From Fistularia commersonii (lineage: Eukaryota > Chordata > Actinopteri > Syngnathiformes > Fistulariidae): DNA of 64,000 nt. Shown here one piece after another: positions 12,259-24,420 of the stretch. Location of the stretch: the NCBI GenBank assembly GCA_037954325.1, contig JBBMNZ010000027.1, positions 4,629,501 through 4,693,500 of the forward strand, given 5' to 3'. The notes under the pieces are model-generated. The model did not search any database. It was not told the DNA's origin and was given only the letters and a program-made list of their open reading frames with translations. The translations under genes were made by a program, and so were the position numbers. Within the stretch, counting starts at the first letter, position 1. Each line of letters starts with the position of its first letter.

Positions 12259-15200
12259 GGGAAAAGATTGAATACTGTTAAATGGAATTGTACTAGGAAA
12301 GCTGGTTTACCATATGTTTACCAGATTTGCACATGACCTTCACTGACAACATCTATACCTACAGTTTGTACCTGAAAACACATATAACTCGACCCTGAGT
12401 CTCTTGATAACAAATAGAAAGAAGGCTCTTGATTTGGTTGCATTTTGTTCATGTAATGTTCTCCACTTATATATTCATTTCCCTTGATGGATTTAGTTGT
12501 TTGCCATTTTTGTCGATTTTAGAATGTTGGATCTTTGAGTAGCTTGATGTTCTCTCACACACCTGTTGCTTAAATGCTGGCACCTTTTTTTGTACTCGCC
12601 TCACTGACTACTTGTCGTCACACCAACATCTTGCTGTTTCACAAACATGAGTAGCTGTGATGCATTTTTGCAATATTGATCATGCGCAACACGGTCAGGG
12701 GAATGGAAGAGAGTTGATGGATTGATAACACAAATAAAATCACTGGTCTATAATTCAAGCAGAAGCGCTAATGGCAAAACATTAAGCGTCTCTACGTTGT
12801 TTTTGTCTATATGTCATTTTTCTGGATTTAATCTGCGGTGGATGACGGAATGACAAAGGCCATTGCAATAGAGTGGAAATGTATGCTATGACTGATGCAC
12901 GTCACAAACAGCAAACTTGATTCAAAATGTTTAAAAAGATTTTTCAACCTCTTTACTGAGGTTTAGTTAAATTCTTTGAATGATGTCTTTTCGGACCAGC
13001 GCCCAATACTGCTATCATGACGTGGAATTGTGAAGTCCCTTCACTTGAACGCGATCTGTTTTCGTCTTTGTTTGATAATAACAAGCTTTACTACATCTAC
13101 TTTTTAGTCTGTGCCAATTATCATTAAGCCATGGTCATGTTTTTTACAGAGCCTATCAGGAATAAAGATTGATTCCTGCTCCCAGACAACAGGCTAAAAC
13201 CTCCGTTTAACGAATGCTCATACTATCAAATCATCATGGCACACAAACAAACAAAAGCAAAACACCTTAGAATAAAGGGGAAAATAAAATCCTCACATTC
13301 CGGAAGTGGTTAGAGATTTTTTCATTCGTGTTTTACGTCTTTGTCTTTTTCCCTCATGTAAACCCGATGTGAAGAGCTGAGTACCAACAGTGTTGAAACC
13401 AGATTGTGATGCTCAAATTAGTTTGGTTGTCATAAATGTGACCTGTTAGAATCTCCTGACCATTAGTGCTACATCTGTTTCTCTCTCTTGGTTTTGAACT
13501 CAGGTGGAAACAGTGAAAGTGAGTAGAGTCTGGATATATATTCCAGTATTGATAATTATCATGATGGGAAGTCGTAGCTGTCAATGTACCATATATATTT
13601 CATTCTTCACCCATGTTCCCAAACACTGGGCCACAGCTAACAAAACAACCTCCGTTGTCCATTTATCCATCATCCCACTGTGACCGAGGCTCCACGAAGG
13701 CCTCAGACATCCAAACAGTAACTTAATAGCTATTATTGCGTCAGGCACAGAGTGGCATGATGGGCCGGATGCTCGCTTTTCACAAATGTCACCTTTAAAT
13801 GTCATGCTAAGGGGTGTAAGGTAAACTGTTATCCCACCAGGGGTCCATGATTCACGTCCAAATGAGTCATGTTCTTCATGTAGCCCAAACAAATACAACG
13901 TGGTACTCTTTCCCATACTTCGAAGCACTTGCGTTTGTGAGGTTTACTTGATATAAACACACACCTTGGATTGCGTACTGCGTGTCTTTATATAAGGCCA
14001 CTAAAAATTGTTGATAAATTCAAGTGACTATATTTTTTACGGCGTCAGCTGTTGTCATGTATCTGTGATTTTGGGCTGAGTAGGCATTTCCTGCAAGCTT
14101 CTGTGCTACGTTCCCAAACTATGAATATTAATGGCTTAACATTTTGGCTTAGTCTCCGTGCATATTGTACCGTGTTTTATTAAGGCCGCAATGTCGAATA
14201 TCATGAAGTATTATGCAATCGTCACACTCACTTTAAGGCCTGTAGAGAGCAGACATATCCCATTTCCCTTAATATGTAATTATAAGTTTGACTACAGAGA
14301 CTATAATCTAATTGTCATAAAAGCAAAATATCAGTATTCACATGTTATGAAATATGTTACATAATGACAGTGATTTGTTTTTCAGCATCCAAATAATAAA
14401 TGTGGATTTTGGTTACAGTTGTCAAGAATTCACTCGGTGTTACTGAGACTCGAGGCTGATTTGAAACATTTTGTGCCGGAATTCTTTTCCGCAGGCACGT
14501 GGTTTCTTGATGTTTTTATTAACACAAGCGCTGTACAATGGTAATGGGGAGAAATCCATTTGCCAATCAGCGAAGGGATGTTGAATTAGACATCAGCTCA
14601 CATAAACACAAGGGATGAACGTTCAATCGGATTTTTTAAAATGTATTTATACAACCTTTTGAATAATAGGACTGGATTCGGAGTGTATTTACTTTGGGGG
14701 CAATAAAGTGATTCGACGTCACATCAGTGTGAGAGACCGTCTTTTTAGACTGAAACAAAAGAAAAGAGTTATAACTCTTATCGCTGTTCATTATACAGTC
14801 ACCAATGTACGTTAGTAAAATGGTGGTAATGAAATTTACAGTTGTACTTAGGAGGAGACAGTGTCAGTCTATCCGTCAGAGAGATGTGTGTAATTGAAGC
14901 AGGCTTACTCAAAAGAGTTTGGCAAGAAGTGCGGCGCAAAGCAAAACCCCGGACGATATTTCTGCCTCATGCCTGAAAATCAATAACCCAGACTTGGGTG
15001 GTGAATGCACGCGAGAAAGACCCCACACAGCGGTGAGCTATTCCCATCCATCCCCAACCCCCCAGCCCTCCATCTTCCCTTCCGCCAAATTACGGAAGAA
15101 ACCCCAAACCCCATTTCTGAATGCAGCGTTGCATCACATCCCTCTATCTTCTCAGGGGTTTTTCTTGCACTTTTTGTCATTTTTCCGTCATTTTTGGTCT

Positions 15201-16389
15201 GATGAGAAACAGCTATAAAATGATTCATCATCCGGATGACCTTTACCCATCCATTTGTTTGTATTGCTTTCAGTACATATGAAATGAGAGGGAGCGAGGA
15301 GTGTGTGTGTGTCTTTGGATGGGGGCGGGCAAAGTCATCCAGATTTCTTGTTATAATTTTTCAGATGGCTCTTAACAAGGGGTCAAAGGTGGGCTTAGCA
15401 CAACAGCTCTGACAAGATAAGCACCTGTTTCTCTCTTGCTAGAGTCCAGAGTTATCCTATTACCCTCAATATATAAACCTTCCAAAGGACTTGTACACAC
15501 ATGTGTAAATACTGACTTGGATACTGAGAAATGCTTGTGTTGTTGTTTTGGGGAAAACTAGATTGCCATCGACACCTTCCGCCCCCGTCGCTTCGTTCTC
15601 CGTGACCTGACAACACACTCCTCCACAAGTGCTGTGCTCTACGCTGCATTTGATGACTTGTTTTTGCTGAGATGTTTACTTCGTTAGCAGGAACCCTGTC
15701 ATCCAACGTTTCAGCAAGCTCATTACTTCTCACAAGTCGAGTAGAGGATCTTTTTAAAAGGTGCCGGGTTATATTGTTATCATCGGGTTGGCAGTGACGT
15801 ATTTTTAGAAAGCGGAAAGACACAGGGAAAAACCACCTTTCACTGCCACATTTTGACACCCATAATTTTTACCCACCCATTGTTTATCTCTTCTTGGGCC
15901 TTGATGTTTTTCTGATGGGAAGCAATGAGGGGACATTGCCGAAGAGTGTACGCGCATAGAGTCATAACAGTAAGATGTTTTTTATAATAAAACATCTCAG
16001 ATTTGCATTCTTGTTAATTATATTTTTGGCACTGCCAGTAGTTTGATTATTTCTGTGGTTATTAGCAATCTTTTGGTGAATAATATTTGTTATGAAGAAA
16101 AGTTTTCACAAAATGAAAAATCTATTTAATAATCTACTTGGCTTCAGAGTGAGGGAAAGGTTGGGTGAAGTATTTAAAGCCTACAAAACATTAGATGAGT
16201 GCCTTCTTTAAAGAAAAGACATGGGTCAAAGTGCTCAACTCATCATGGAAAATCATCACTGGATCTAAGGAGCTAAAAAACATTGTTAAAATGTTACCTT
16301 TTCAAGACGGTCTTGGGTATTGGAGCTTTTGGAGACTTGGCTCATACGTCTTCTTTTTCTCTTTTTGGTTGTATTATGATCATTATTGA
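12259..16389. other. Gene-free A+T-rich sequence
   Basis: Unique DNA with no microsatellite over 20 bp and no recognised mobile element. Open frames up to 135 codons (for example minus 15452-15859) show no family resemblance or paired splice sites. Confidence 0.6.
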
Positions 16390-16690
16390 ATTACAATTAC
16401 TTGAATTCACATCCGCACAGTCTGCAGATTCTCCAACCTAGACCCTGTACTTTTCCGTTGCTCTATTCACTCAACAAACTTGCTTACACTCACCTGGACA
16501 TGATCACTAGTAATATGTATAGAACCCCCTCCCCTCACCACCGCTTCAGATTGTCTTCCACATTGTAAGTGCTGTTCCTGTTCCAGTTTCTTCTGGTTCA
16601 GCTCTCCTGGTTCTGGCCTTACCCGGTTTCCTCATTCGATTGCCTTGTCCGCTGCTTTGCCCGGTAACTGCCTGCTTGTGCTGTCAATCA
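16390..16690. other. Pyrimidine-rich stretch, possibly old retroelement-derived
   Basis: CCTGTTCCAGTTTCTTCTGG and the following CTCTCCTGGTTCTGGCC-type sequence resemble the C/T-rich 5' or LTR regions of fish retrotransposons. The resemblance is compositional, with no coding remnant, so this is tentative. Confidence 0.15.
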
Positions 16691-16819
16691 GTAACAGACT
16701 GCTTAAGTTTTCAGTGGTTTGTTGTGCAGGAAGCAAGTCTTCAATGCCCTACCTGTGATATACAAGGGTTGGGAGGGTTGTGACTGATGGCTCATTTTTG
16801 GATGAACCAATCGACTGGT

Positions 16820-16847
16820 TTTTTTTTTTGTTTTGTTTTGTTTTTTA
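16820..16847. repeat. Poly-T / (GTTTT)n tract
   Basis: Ten T followed by GTTTT units; read on the other strand it resembles an adenine-rich retroposon tail, but no recognisable body adjoins it. Confidence 0.8.
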
Positions 16848-18594
16848 AATGAAAATGCTCTTGATTCTGATACATTTATTGAGGACTCTATTTGTATTGT
16901 ATTCAGCATATTCAGTGACTGTTACATAATGATGGCAAATCATTGTGGAAGGTTTTTTTTTGCAGAGAAACTACTTCAACAGGCAAGCACAGTTGATTGT
17001 ACCAACCTGTAGCCAATGTCTGCAGCTGATTAAAATAGGCAGAAGTCTATTAAGATGTCTCCATCTACAAATGGGATGAATTTATTTAATTCAGCATCGT
17101 TTCTGTGATGCCACAGTATTACTCTGAAACTTTGCATGTTGCAATCCTTTAAAACTGTCTTCAGGGACCAAAGGTCACATTTTAGGACAATCTATGTATG
17201 TCGGATTGCTATAATTTTATTTATTTATTTATTTATTTTTCAAAACAAAACATGCACAAGTGCATGTATATGTACGCTTTGCTTTGGGGAAAAAAATGTG
17301 CATCACTGGTAAATAGGCAACGCATCTAAGTGTATTTGTTGGCTACGATGTTTGATGTGTATGTAGACTTCAGGAAGCAAAGTCAGCATTAATGTTACCA
17401 AGGAAACAAGGTGGCTCTGAAACATTAGCGCTTGGGAGAATTGTACTTGAGACAGGGGGAATGCTAACGGCAAGGCTGTGGAGAAGAAATGAATGGAAAA
17501 TCCTTTTTTTTTTTCTTACATCTGTATGAACTATTGCCAATCACTTCTGTGAACCTCAAACTGAAATATTTCCTGAATTTAACCAGTGGAGTTCCCTCTT
17601 GATATTTCTTTTCCTTCTATATAATTTCTTTTATATATAATTCATAATTATACTTGATCTTAACCCTTCCTGCAGTGCCAGTGTAGTTAGTGTGCGGTAC
17701 CGGGCCAGAGAACAACTGTTTGTAGCTGACAGGCAGCACTGTTAATCCGCACATGAAAAAGGGTCAGATTGCTCGGCGGTGCATGCGTGTTCGTATCTCG
17801 CATCCCCATTCGTTGTTAATTAGCTATGGAAATGTGAGTAAGTTGAAGGCTTGCATGATCAAACGCAGTGAGTTGAATGTGAAACTGTACAGGGACAAGA
17901 GGAAGCAGTCACGAAACCCATCTTGGCAGTCGGCAATGTGTGTGTGCAAGATTCGTCTGTCTTGGCCTGGCTGGAATGCTCTCTGGATGTTGTGGCCTTT
18001 CTGTAAGCCGGAGCTCTCTGTTGTATTAATCACCCTCCTCAAGGCCTGATTTCTTGGCTTCACACTCCACGACGGCAGCCTTGACACTGTATTTTGCTCT
18101 CTGTGCTATCCATGTGCCGCAACTGAGCACGGTTTCCCGCAGAGTGTGGTTAAATGTCTATGAGTGTGAATGCGCGTGAGTGCATGAGAAGGTAAATGGA
18201 GAGATTTGACATGTACCGGTATGCGGTTGAGAACAAGTGGAGCTGAGGGAGAGGAGAGGAGAGCATCTGTGTTTTGCGGACAAGCCGACAGCGGACCTGA
18301 TAAAAGGGGTCGGTGTGAATGAATGGGGGTCAGGACTGTAGTTGTGTTGTAGGGATCCAGTCTGGGCAGGAGAGGCCCAGAGGTCAGTGAGTCACACAGA
18401 CAGGGTGTGTAGCCTTACATTGTTCTGAGGCCGGACTGTTGTATGAAAGGCAGTATGTCACGAAAAAAAACATTTTCTCACAATTGTTTGCAAGAAAGCG
18501 TTTGCTCATGAGTTTCATGCACGTGTGTTTTGACGTTCCGCTCCTCTACTGCAGGACAACAGTCCGACCAGGGCTGCCACAACATATCAGGGTA

Positions 18595-18595
<1 letters not shown>
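16848..18595. other. Gene-free sequence with an ATTT repeat
   Basis: A (TTTA)n array of about seven units lies at 17213-17239. The stretch 17690-18420 is richer in G+C but no exon could be supported. Confidence 0.6.

Positions 18596-18630
<35 letters not shown>
18596..18630. repeat. (GT)n microsatellite
   Basis: About 17 perfect units ending in ATATAT. Confidence 0.97.
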
Positions 18631-18636
<6 letters not shown>

Positions 18637-20044
18637 TCAGCTTAATATCAACTTTATAGGGAAACATCTGAAAGAGATGCAGCTGTTTCTTCATTTTCTA
18701 TTTGCTTTTCTTTAATTCTTCTTTATTGCTCCATCTAGGATTTCTTCACATCCTGCTGATAATGTCTTTTAAAGCACAAGCCCGATGCTACAGGCTGCTC
18801 TATGCACTAAAAGTGCAAAAGCTTATCACTTTTGAGATGTATATTGGAGTACTTGTGAGACTACAAACCAGATGATCAGACTTCCTACTTCTTGCCCATG
18901 GATAAGATACAAACCCTCTTTAACTTCATTTCCTTGGGCTATTCTCCTCTTTTGGGGAGAGAAATAGCGGATTAAACATACTATTTGGAAATGTCTTCGT
19001 TCTCAACCTCATATCGTACCACTAGCTGAGAGCTAACGGTGCAGATGTTTTCTTTCCCCCAAAAGACATGTGAACTCTGATCATGTTGGTTTGAACTGCT
19101 GAAAGTGCAACTAGCTGACAATATTTCAGGAAAGAAAAGTCCTAAATGGCAGGGAGGTGCTTCGGTGGGCAGTGTGGAAATAACCATATGTAATTCTGTA
19201 ATTCTCCAGCACTCTGGTTTCTACAGAGATGCTCTTTGTATATGATCTTAATTCGAGGTTGGCAGTGCCAGTTTAATGACCTAGGTTCTAAGCCCACTCC
19301 ATTTTACCATTAAATCCCTATTTCTCTCAGACGATTGCGCGAGTGCTCTTGTTACTGGGCGAATCTGTCAGTGTGACGCAGCACTGGTTTGTCTTGGCAG
19401 CTAATCCGTGGCTATGGGATACAGATGTTAACGGTCTGTGTGTGTGTGTTTCCCAATTAAAGCATTAATCCAAATCAACCCAAATGATCGCACACGGTGT
19501 AACAACAACCATGGAGGCCCCTCTTGCTCAGGTTCAATTTCTCTCGCTCTCTCTCCCACCTCGCTTTCTTCTTAAATGTCCATCTTTTCTCACCCCGTGG
19601 CCTCTTTAATTGTCTCCATCACCTCTTCAGTTCATCAGTGAAATCTGCCCCCCCCATCCCACTCCCACCCAACCCCCCCGCTCCCATTATTACTCACCCT
19701 GCATTCCTCTAGCATGCATCAAAGCAGCCAATGCTAAATGTGGAAAAAGTGAATACGGAGAGAAGGAAGACAATAGTTCAAGAGGCTCCACTCTGTCGAC
19801 CATTTCATTTTCCCACTATTTTTCTACGATTCCAATGTGGTTATCTGTTTTCTCTGCCACAGCTGCAGCATACAGTATGTTACGCAATATCAGGAGGCTT
19901 TTTATTTCCCACAATGCAACATTTCCATGCTGTCAATTAAATACATTTAATTCAGGGGGATAAACTTTTTTTTGGGGGGGGGGGCAAATGACAACTGTCG
20001 TGTCTGGTTATAAACACACACGCGCTCCAAGCCATCCATCAGCC

Positions 20045-20052
<8 letters not shown>
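18631..20052. other. Gene-free; complex block and homopolymer junction
   Basis: The stretch 19330-19510 is complex, with AATTAAAGCATTAATCC homeodomain-type cores, and may be regulatory. A T8G11 homopolymer junction lies at 19966-19984. No gene was recognised. Confidence 0.5.

Positions 20053-20110
<58 letters not shown>
20053..20110. repeat. (CA)n microsatellite
   Basis: About 28 CA units with a single GA interruption. Confidence 0.97.
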
Positions 20111-20111
<1 letters not shown>

Positions 20112-20892
20112 ATGTGCACTCTCACATGCTTAGGCCCCAAACATCCTGCTGCTGCAAAGTATTAACTCATCATGTGTACAAACAAACGTCTGAAGGAGAC
20201 AGGAGATGCTTCGAAGAATGACACCCACCTGCAAATGTCCCATGGCTGATGAGTTAGAGGCTTCCACAGAATGTTTGCACGTTGAACACTTGCTTGCACG
20301 CTTGCGTGACCTCATGCTTCTTGGAAAGTCTTATTTTCGTGGAACATACACATGCTATAGTGCCTCTCTATTTGTACATACGCCGCATATATCCTCCCAC
20401 GTAAAATATCATTTGGAACGTCTTTTCAGAAACTAAATGACCAGATTTGGTGAAACAGTCCAAAAATTGTTTCCGGCATTTGAGAATGAGCTACATCTGG
20501 AGAAGTCCAATATGCATGTGTGTGTCAGAGAATGCTCCTCCACGTCAGCAAATGTGAAGATGAAGAGCTTTAAATATGCTGAATCTGCAAATGTATGTGT
20601 GTGTGCTCCCCTTATCCCTTAAACCCAACAGTTAGCAGAAGCCATCATGACACCCTGTTATTCTGGAGGGCACAGTTGTAAGGGACAGAGAGGGGAATTA
20701 TGAAGCAGCAGAAAATGAGAGACACAATAAGAGGGAACGAGAAGAGGAAGAGATAAGGCAGGAGTGAGATTCTGATGTGTGCAAATTTCAGGCTTATCGG
20801 GTGGCAGGTTCCTGTGCGGGAAGTTCACAACATTGTTGGTAAAATATCAATTTCTACCAGGGACAATAAACTGGCTGTCTCTTTAAGGATTT
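20111..20892. other. Gene-free sequence
   Basis: Unique DNA with a purine-rich patch (20670-20770, GAGA/AGAGGAAG-type). No exon is supported. Confidence 0.55.
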
Positions 20893-20912
20893 ATTTGCAT
20901 AATTATTTGCAT
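20893..20912 (+). promoter_or_regulatory. Tandem POU octamers around a homeodomain core
   Basis: Two perfect octamers ATTTGCAT (20893-20900 and 20905-20912) are separated by four bases, so that TAATTA spans the junction at 20900-20905. Octamers bind POU proteins and TAATTA binds homeodomains. The arrangement suggests a composite enhancer site. Confidence 0.4.
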
Positions 20913-20982
20913 TTTTATGGTGCCTCATCGATCCATGTCAGTTTTCAGAAGATATTCATATGTGTTTAGTAATAGACAGTCA

Positions 20983-20984
<2 letters not shown>

Positions 20985-21029
<45 letters not shown>

Positions 21030-21225
21030 GTGTATACATATATATATATATGTGTGTGTGTGTGTGTATATATATGTATATATATATATGTATATATATG
21101 TGGGTGTGTATATAAATATATATATTTTTATATTAAAAAGCATGTGTGTGTATATATATATATATATGTATGGGTCTACACATGCATGCATAGGTGTATA
21201 TTTATATATATATATATGTATATTA
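20985..21225. repeat. Compound (TA)n/(TG)n/(TATG)n low-complexity tract
   Basis: About 240 bp of TA, TG and TATG blocks with few interruptions. All reading frames through it are tyrosine/isoleucine artefacts. Several blocks are self-complementary. Confidence 0.97.
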
Positions 21226-21808
21226 TGCGCACTCTTTTGAGGTATCCAAAAGAAATTTTTTGTGTATTATAGAAAATGTGTTTGTGAACGCAAGAAACCT
21301 AAAATAAAATTTCAGTCTTTTAGTCCATATAAAAATTGATGCCTGAAGAAGGAGAATTCCACAATGGTCTTTGAGGCAAACTCACAATAACATACAGTGT
21401 AAATAGTGAAAATCATGGAACACACACAGACCAACACACACAGCTGGGGGGTCCCATGTAAACAGCAATGACAGGATTTTATGTTCTACTGTTCCTCTGA
21501 TCAGTGAGCCCGCGTCTGTGTTCGTACTTTCCCTTCCATCCCTCGCTTTCCTAGCAAGCGGGAAGCAGTGGGTTTTACGCAATGCCCCGTCACTGTCGAA
21601 TTAAGATGTATCTCTTTGTCCATGTTGGACAAAAAGATAACATCTTTGATTTTGTTTCAAAATCGAGGCCATGGTTATTCGAGACATTCTGAGGAAATAT
21701 TGTGAAATGAATGGAAATATTTAGAGAGAGAAATCAAACCAACCAAGATGATTGTTTTTTTGAAAGTCAAAATTATGTACATTTTTATATGTAGTTTTAT
21801 GATCTTGT
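21226..21808. other. Gene-free sequence
   Basis: Unique DNA between two low-complexity tracts; nothing recognised. Confidence 0.6.
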
Positions 21809-21873
21809 TGTGTGTGTGTATATATATATATACAGTATATATATATATACTGTATATACACTCACACTCACAC
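21809..21873. repeat. Palindromic TG-TA-CAGTATATA tract
   Basis: TGTGTGTGTA, then TA repeats, ACAGTATATATA and its reverse complement TATATATACTGT, then TATACACTCACACTCACACA. The two halves form an inverted repeat of roughly 65 bp. Confidence 0.85.
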
Positions 21874-22604
21874 ACTGTGGCGATGGGAGTAGGAGGTTTT
21901 TTCTAAATGACCAAACTATGCCCTCGTTGAGCAAAAGCTTTAATTTTCCGTTAAACCTTGAAATTAAACTTGTTAAAATGACAGGACAAAGCTTTGAAAA
22001 CTTTGGGGATTTTAATTTTCTAAATTACAACATGCACAAAGTCTAGTGACATTGCAGACATGTGAAAATATCTCTGGATTTTCCTCCATTCATTTGTTTT
22101 GTACACAAAAGGGGTTGGGGTGATAAACTGACATGTCTAATATTTATAGGTGTCACTCGTCACTGTTGAAATTGTGTTTCAAAAGTGTGTCTAAACTGTA
22201 GTTTGGGTTGCAGAGTAGCTGTTTGAGCCGCTTTGGGTCCTTTTGTCTCCCATCCTTATTCGCTCCTTCACTGTGGTGCACGACTAGATTACAGGATTTT
22301 GGGCACCAGCTAATAACGGCGTGCATTTAGTGGACAGACATCCGATACCTCGACTCATCCTATGATTGTCAACTAAGATGTATTGCTCTAATTAGATGTA
22401 AATCACTGTGATGTTTTTCCATATTTTTTTGCCCTTGAAACAGCCTCCTTTCATCCAAGGTATAGAATCGAAACACTTTGAGAAAATCCTGTAAATGCCA
22501 ATGGTGTCAAACCAATATTAGCGTGATATTGATTTAAAATACAACCTGCAAAAAGGGTCACAGACCCAAGAAATGGGATTTTTCTTTTCTTTCTCTGGCC
22601 TGAA
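21874..22604. other. Gene-free sequence
   Basis: A+T-rich unique DNA; nothing recognised. Confidence 0.6.
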
Positions 22605-22677
22605 CTTGGCAGCTGTATTGGAGGACATTTTTCTCTGTCAGGCCACAGGAGTCAGTACAGCGGAGCCAGCTGCCGAG
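22605..22677 (+). other. Imperfect hairpin within a complex block
   Basis: CTTGGCAGCTG at 22605-22615 pairs with CAGCTGCCGAG at 22667-22677 (ten matches and one G:T) around about 50 bases. The arms contain CAGCTG E-boxes. The surrounding 22580-22960 is complex, repeat-free sequence with a TAATTAAA core near 22696. The loop is too long and the distal pairing too weak for a confident microRNA precursor. Confidence 0.35.
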
Positions 22678-23980
22678 GCTCACAGCCTGGCCTCTAATTA
22701 AAACAGTGGAAAATGAGATAACTCCACAGATCCATCATGGCTGCTGCTGGCTGTCAGAGCGCTCGGGGGCTGCCACCCACCGTATGTTTACACCAGGGCC
22801 ACTCGGCCTCTCTGCTCTCAGGGTGTTTTTAGAGTCCCGGCCTGATTTCTCTAATGGGCCGAGAGGTTTTTTTAGCCTCCTTCCACCCTTGCCTTGCTGC
22901 AAAACCTCTATGTGCTCCAACCCCTCCTTAAAGTATTCCTGATGGGGTTGACGGAGGCATGAGGTGGCAGCCCCCCCCCGCACCCCGATCGCCTCCTCGT
23001 GTATTTCCCACCCACTCTGACTTGTTAGCCCTTCATTTATTAGGCCCAAATGGAAGCTGGGATTTCTGTGATGTCATGCACCAGTGCATGGAGAGGACAA
23101 CATTTTTCCTCCCTTCCTCATCCTCCAGCTAGAGTGATTTTTGTTTGTATGCAGCAGTTCTCAATAACCCTCCATTTGTTTACAGCGTCATATGTGCCTT
23201 TCCATAACTGACAAGATTTACTTCTTCATATCCTTGAGGTCGATTCGATAGTCCATGGACACTGTGTAAAGAAATAGATGACGGCAGGTTGCTTGGCTCT
23301 GACTCAAGATCAAGTGCAAAATTTGAAGAAAAGCACACAGTACTAACATATTTGGTTTACGGGCAGAAACCGGGAACCTGCTGCTGCTGCATGGCTACTT
23401 TGCGTTTTGAGACATATTTTGACAGCTGCCATTTAAAAGAGGATAATTCCGCTCCCGTGATTAGATTCAGGGAAAGCTGAGTGTAAAGCGGATCTCTTCC
23501 AACCTCCCCTACCAGCCTCGCTAATGATTCAAAGGCCTCTTCCACAACTTCTGCCAACACGCTGCAGAGGAATCCAGCTACTACCTCTGTTTCCCCCGCT
23601 GCGGTCCGAAAACAGCAGCCTTAACACCGGAGGGAATGTGAAGGTAGAGTTGAAGGACTCATCTGGAGACATGTTAGCATTTAGCACCCTGTTAGCAGGT
23701 TGGAAATGTCAATTGTTGGAAAATAATCTGCAAATAGCTTTCTCATGCTGCCGTGACAGCAGAAACCTTTTCTCCGTTTCTCCTATCTTAACGGATCTTA
23801 ATAGATCTTGGGTTAAATGATCTTCTCAAATGCAGCTGTTGCAAGCTGCAAAAAATTACACTTCGCTTGCTGATTTCTTATCCCGATTCATATGATTAAA
23901 GGCCAGCTTTACTGATTTATAGATCATGACAGAACTCAACATGAATAGATGATCGCAAGATAAGCAAGATGTATGTTTTA
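22678..23980. other. Gene-free, moderately G+C-rich sequence
   Basis: Continues the complex block to about 22960, with a C9 run at 22972. Overlapping open frames on both strands at 22706-23049 lack splice support. Confidence 0.5.
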
Positions 23981-23981
23981 G

Positions 23982-24013
<32 letters not shown>

Positions 24014-24028
24014 TGTGTGTGTGTGTGT
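23981..24028. repeat. (GTGC)n / (GT)n compound microsatellite
   Basis: About eight GTGC units followed by about seven GT units. Strict purine-pyrimidine alternation with G+C content makes it one of the best Z-DNA candidates here. Confidence 0.97.
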
Positions 24029-24357
24029 TGCGTGTCGAGCCGGCCACCCAGCAGCAAAGCTCATTACAGTGAGTAACTGATTACTTTGCGTGTCAGGCTG
24101 AATATCATGATGCAAATCCCACTTATCGAGCTGCCGCAAAGGTGACGACCAAGACCACAGACGTGATACTTTGTCCTGTAACTGGATCACTGTTTTTTTT
24201 TCTCATTTCAAAGGTGCGTATGCCTGGCGTGGTCAGGAGCATGTGCCTAATTTGGAAATCAAACAGGGATCATTACACTCCCCTGCCCTCTCTTGGTAGT
24301 GACTAACACTTTTTCAGACGTCCACAGATGTCAAATTACTCCACAATTAGCTCAATG
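24029..24357. other. Short gene-free segment
   Basis: No recognised feature. Confidence 0.55.
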
Positions 24358-24420
24358 GGCCTCGTCGCACAACGGTATCATGCTCGTATGCTGAGAGGGA
24401 TCGGTAGATTGGGCATTTGA
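24358..24420 (+). pseudogene. Possible degenerate tRNA-like fragment
   Basis: GGCCTCGTCGCACAACGGTA resembles the acceptor stem and D-arm of eukaryotic tRNA-Trp (CCTCGT and CAACGGTA are identical). The anticodon and T-arm regions cannot be folded convincingly and no B-box is visible. It is at most a decayed pseudogene or SINE head; coincidence is possible. Confidence 0.15.

Noticed and set aside
16390..16690. Retrotransposon LTR call for the C/T-rich stretch
   Set aside because: Only compositional similarity; no terminal repeat, primer-binding site or coding remnant was seen, so it is listed only as a low-confidence note.
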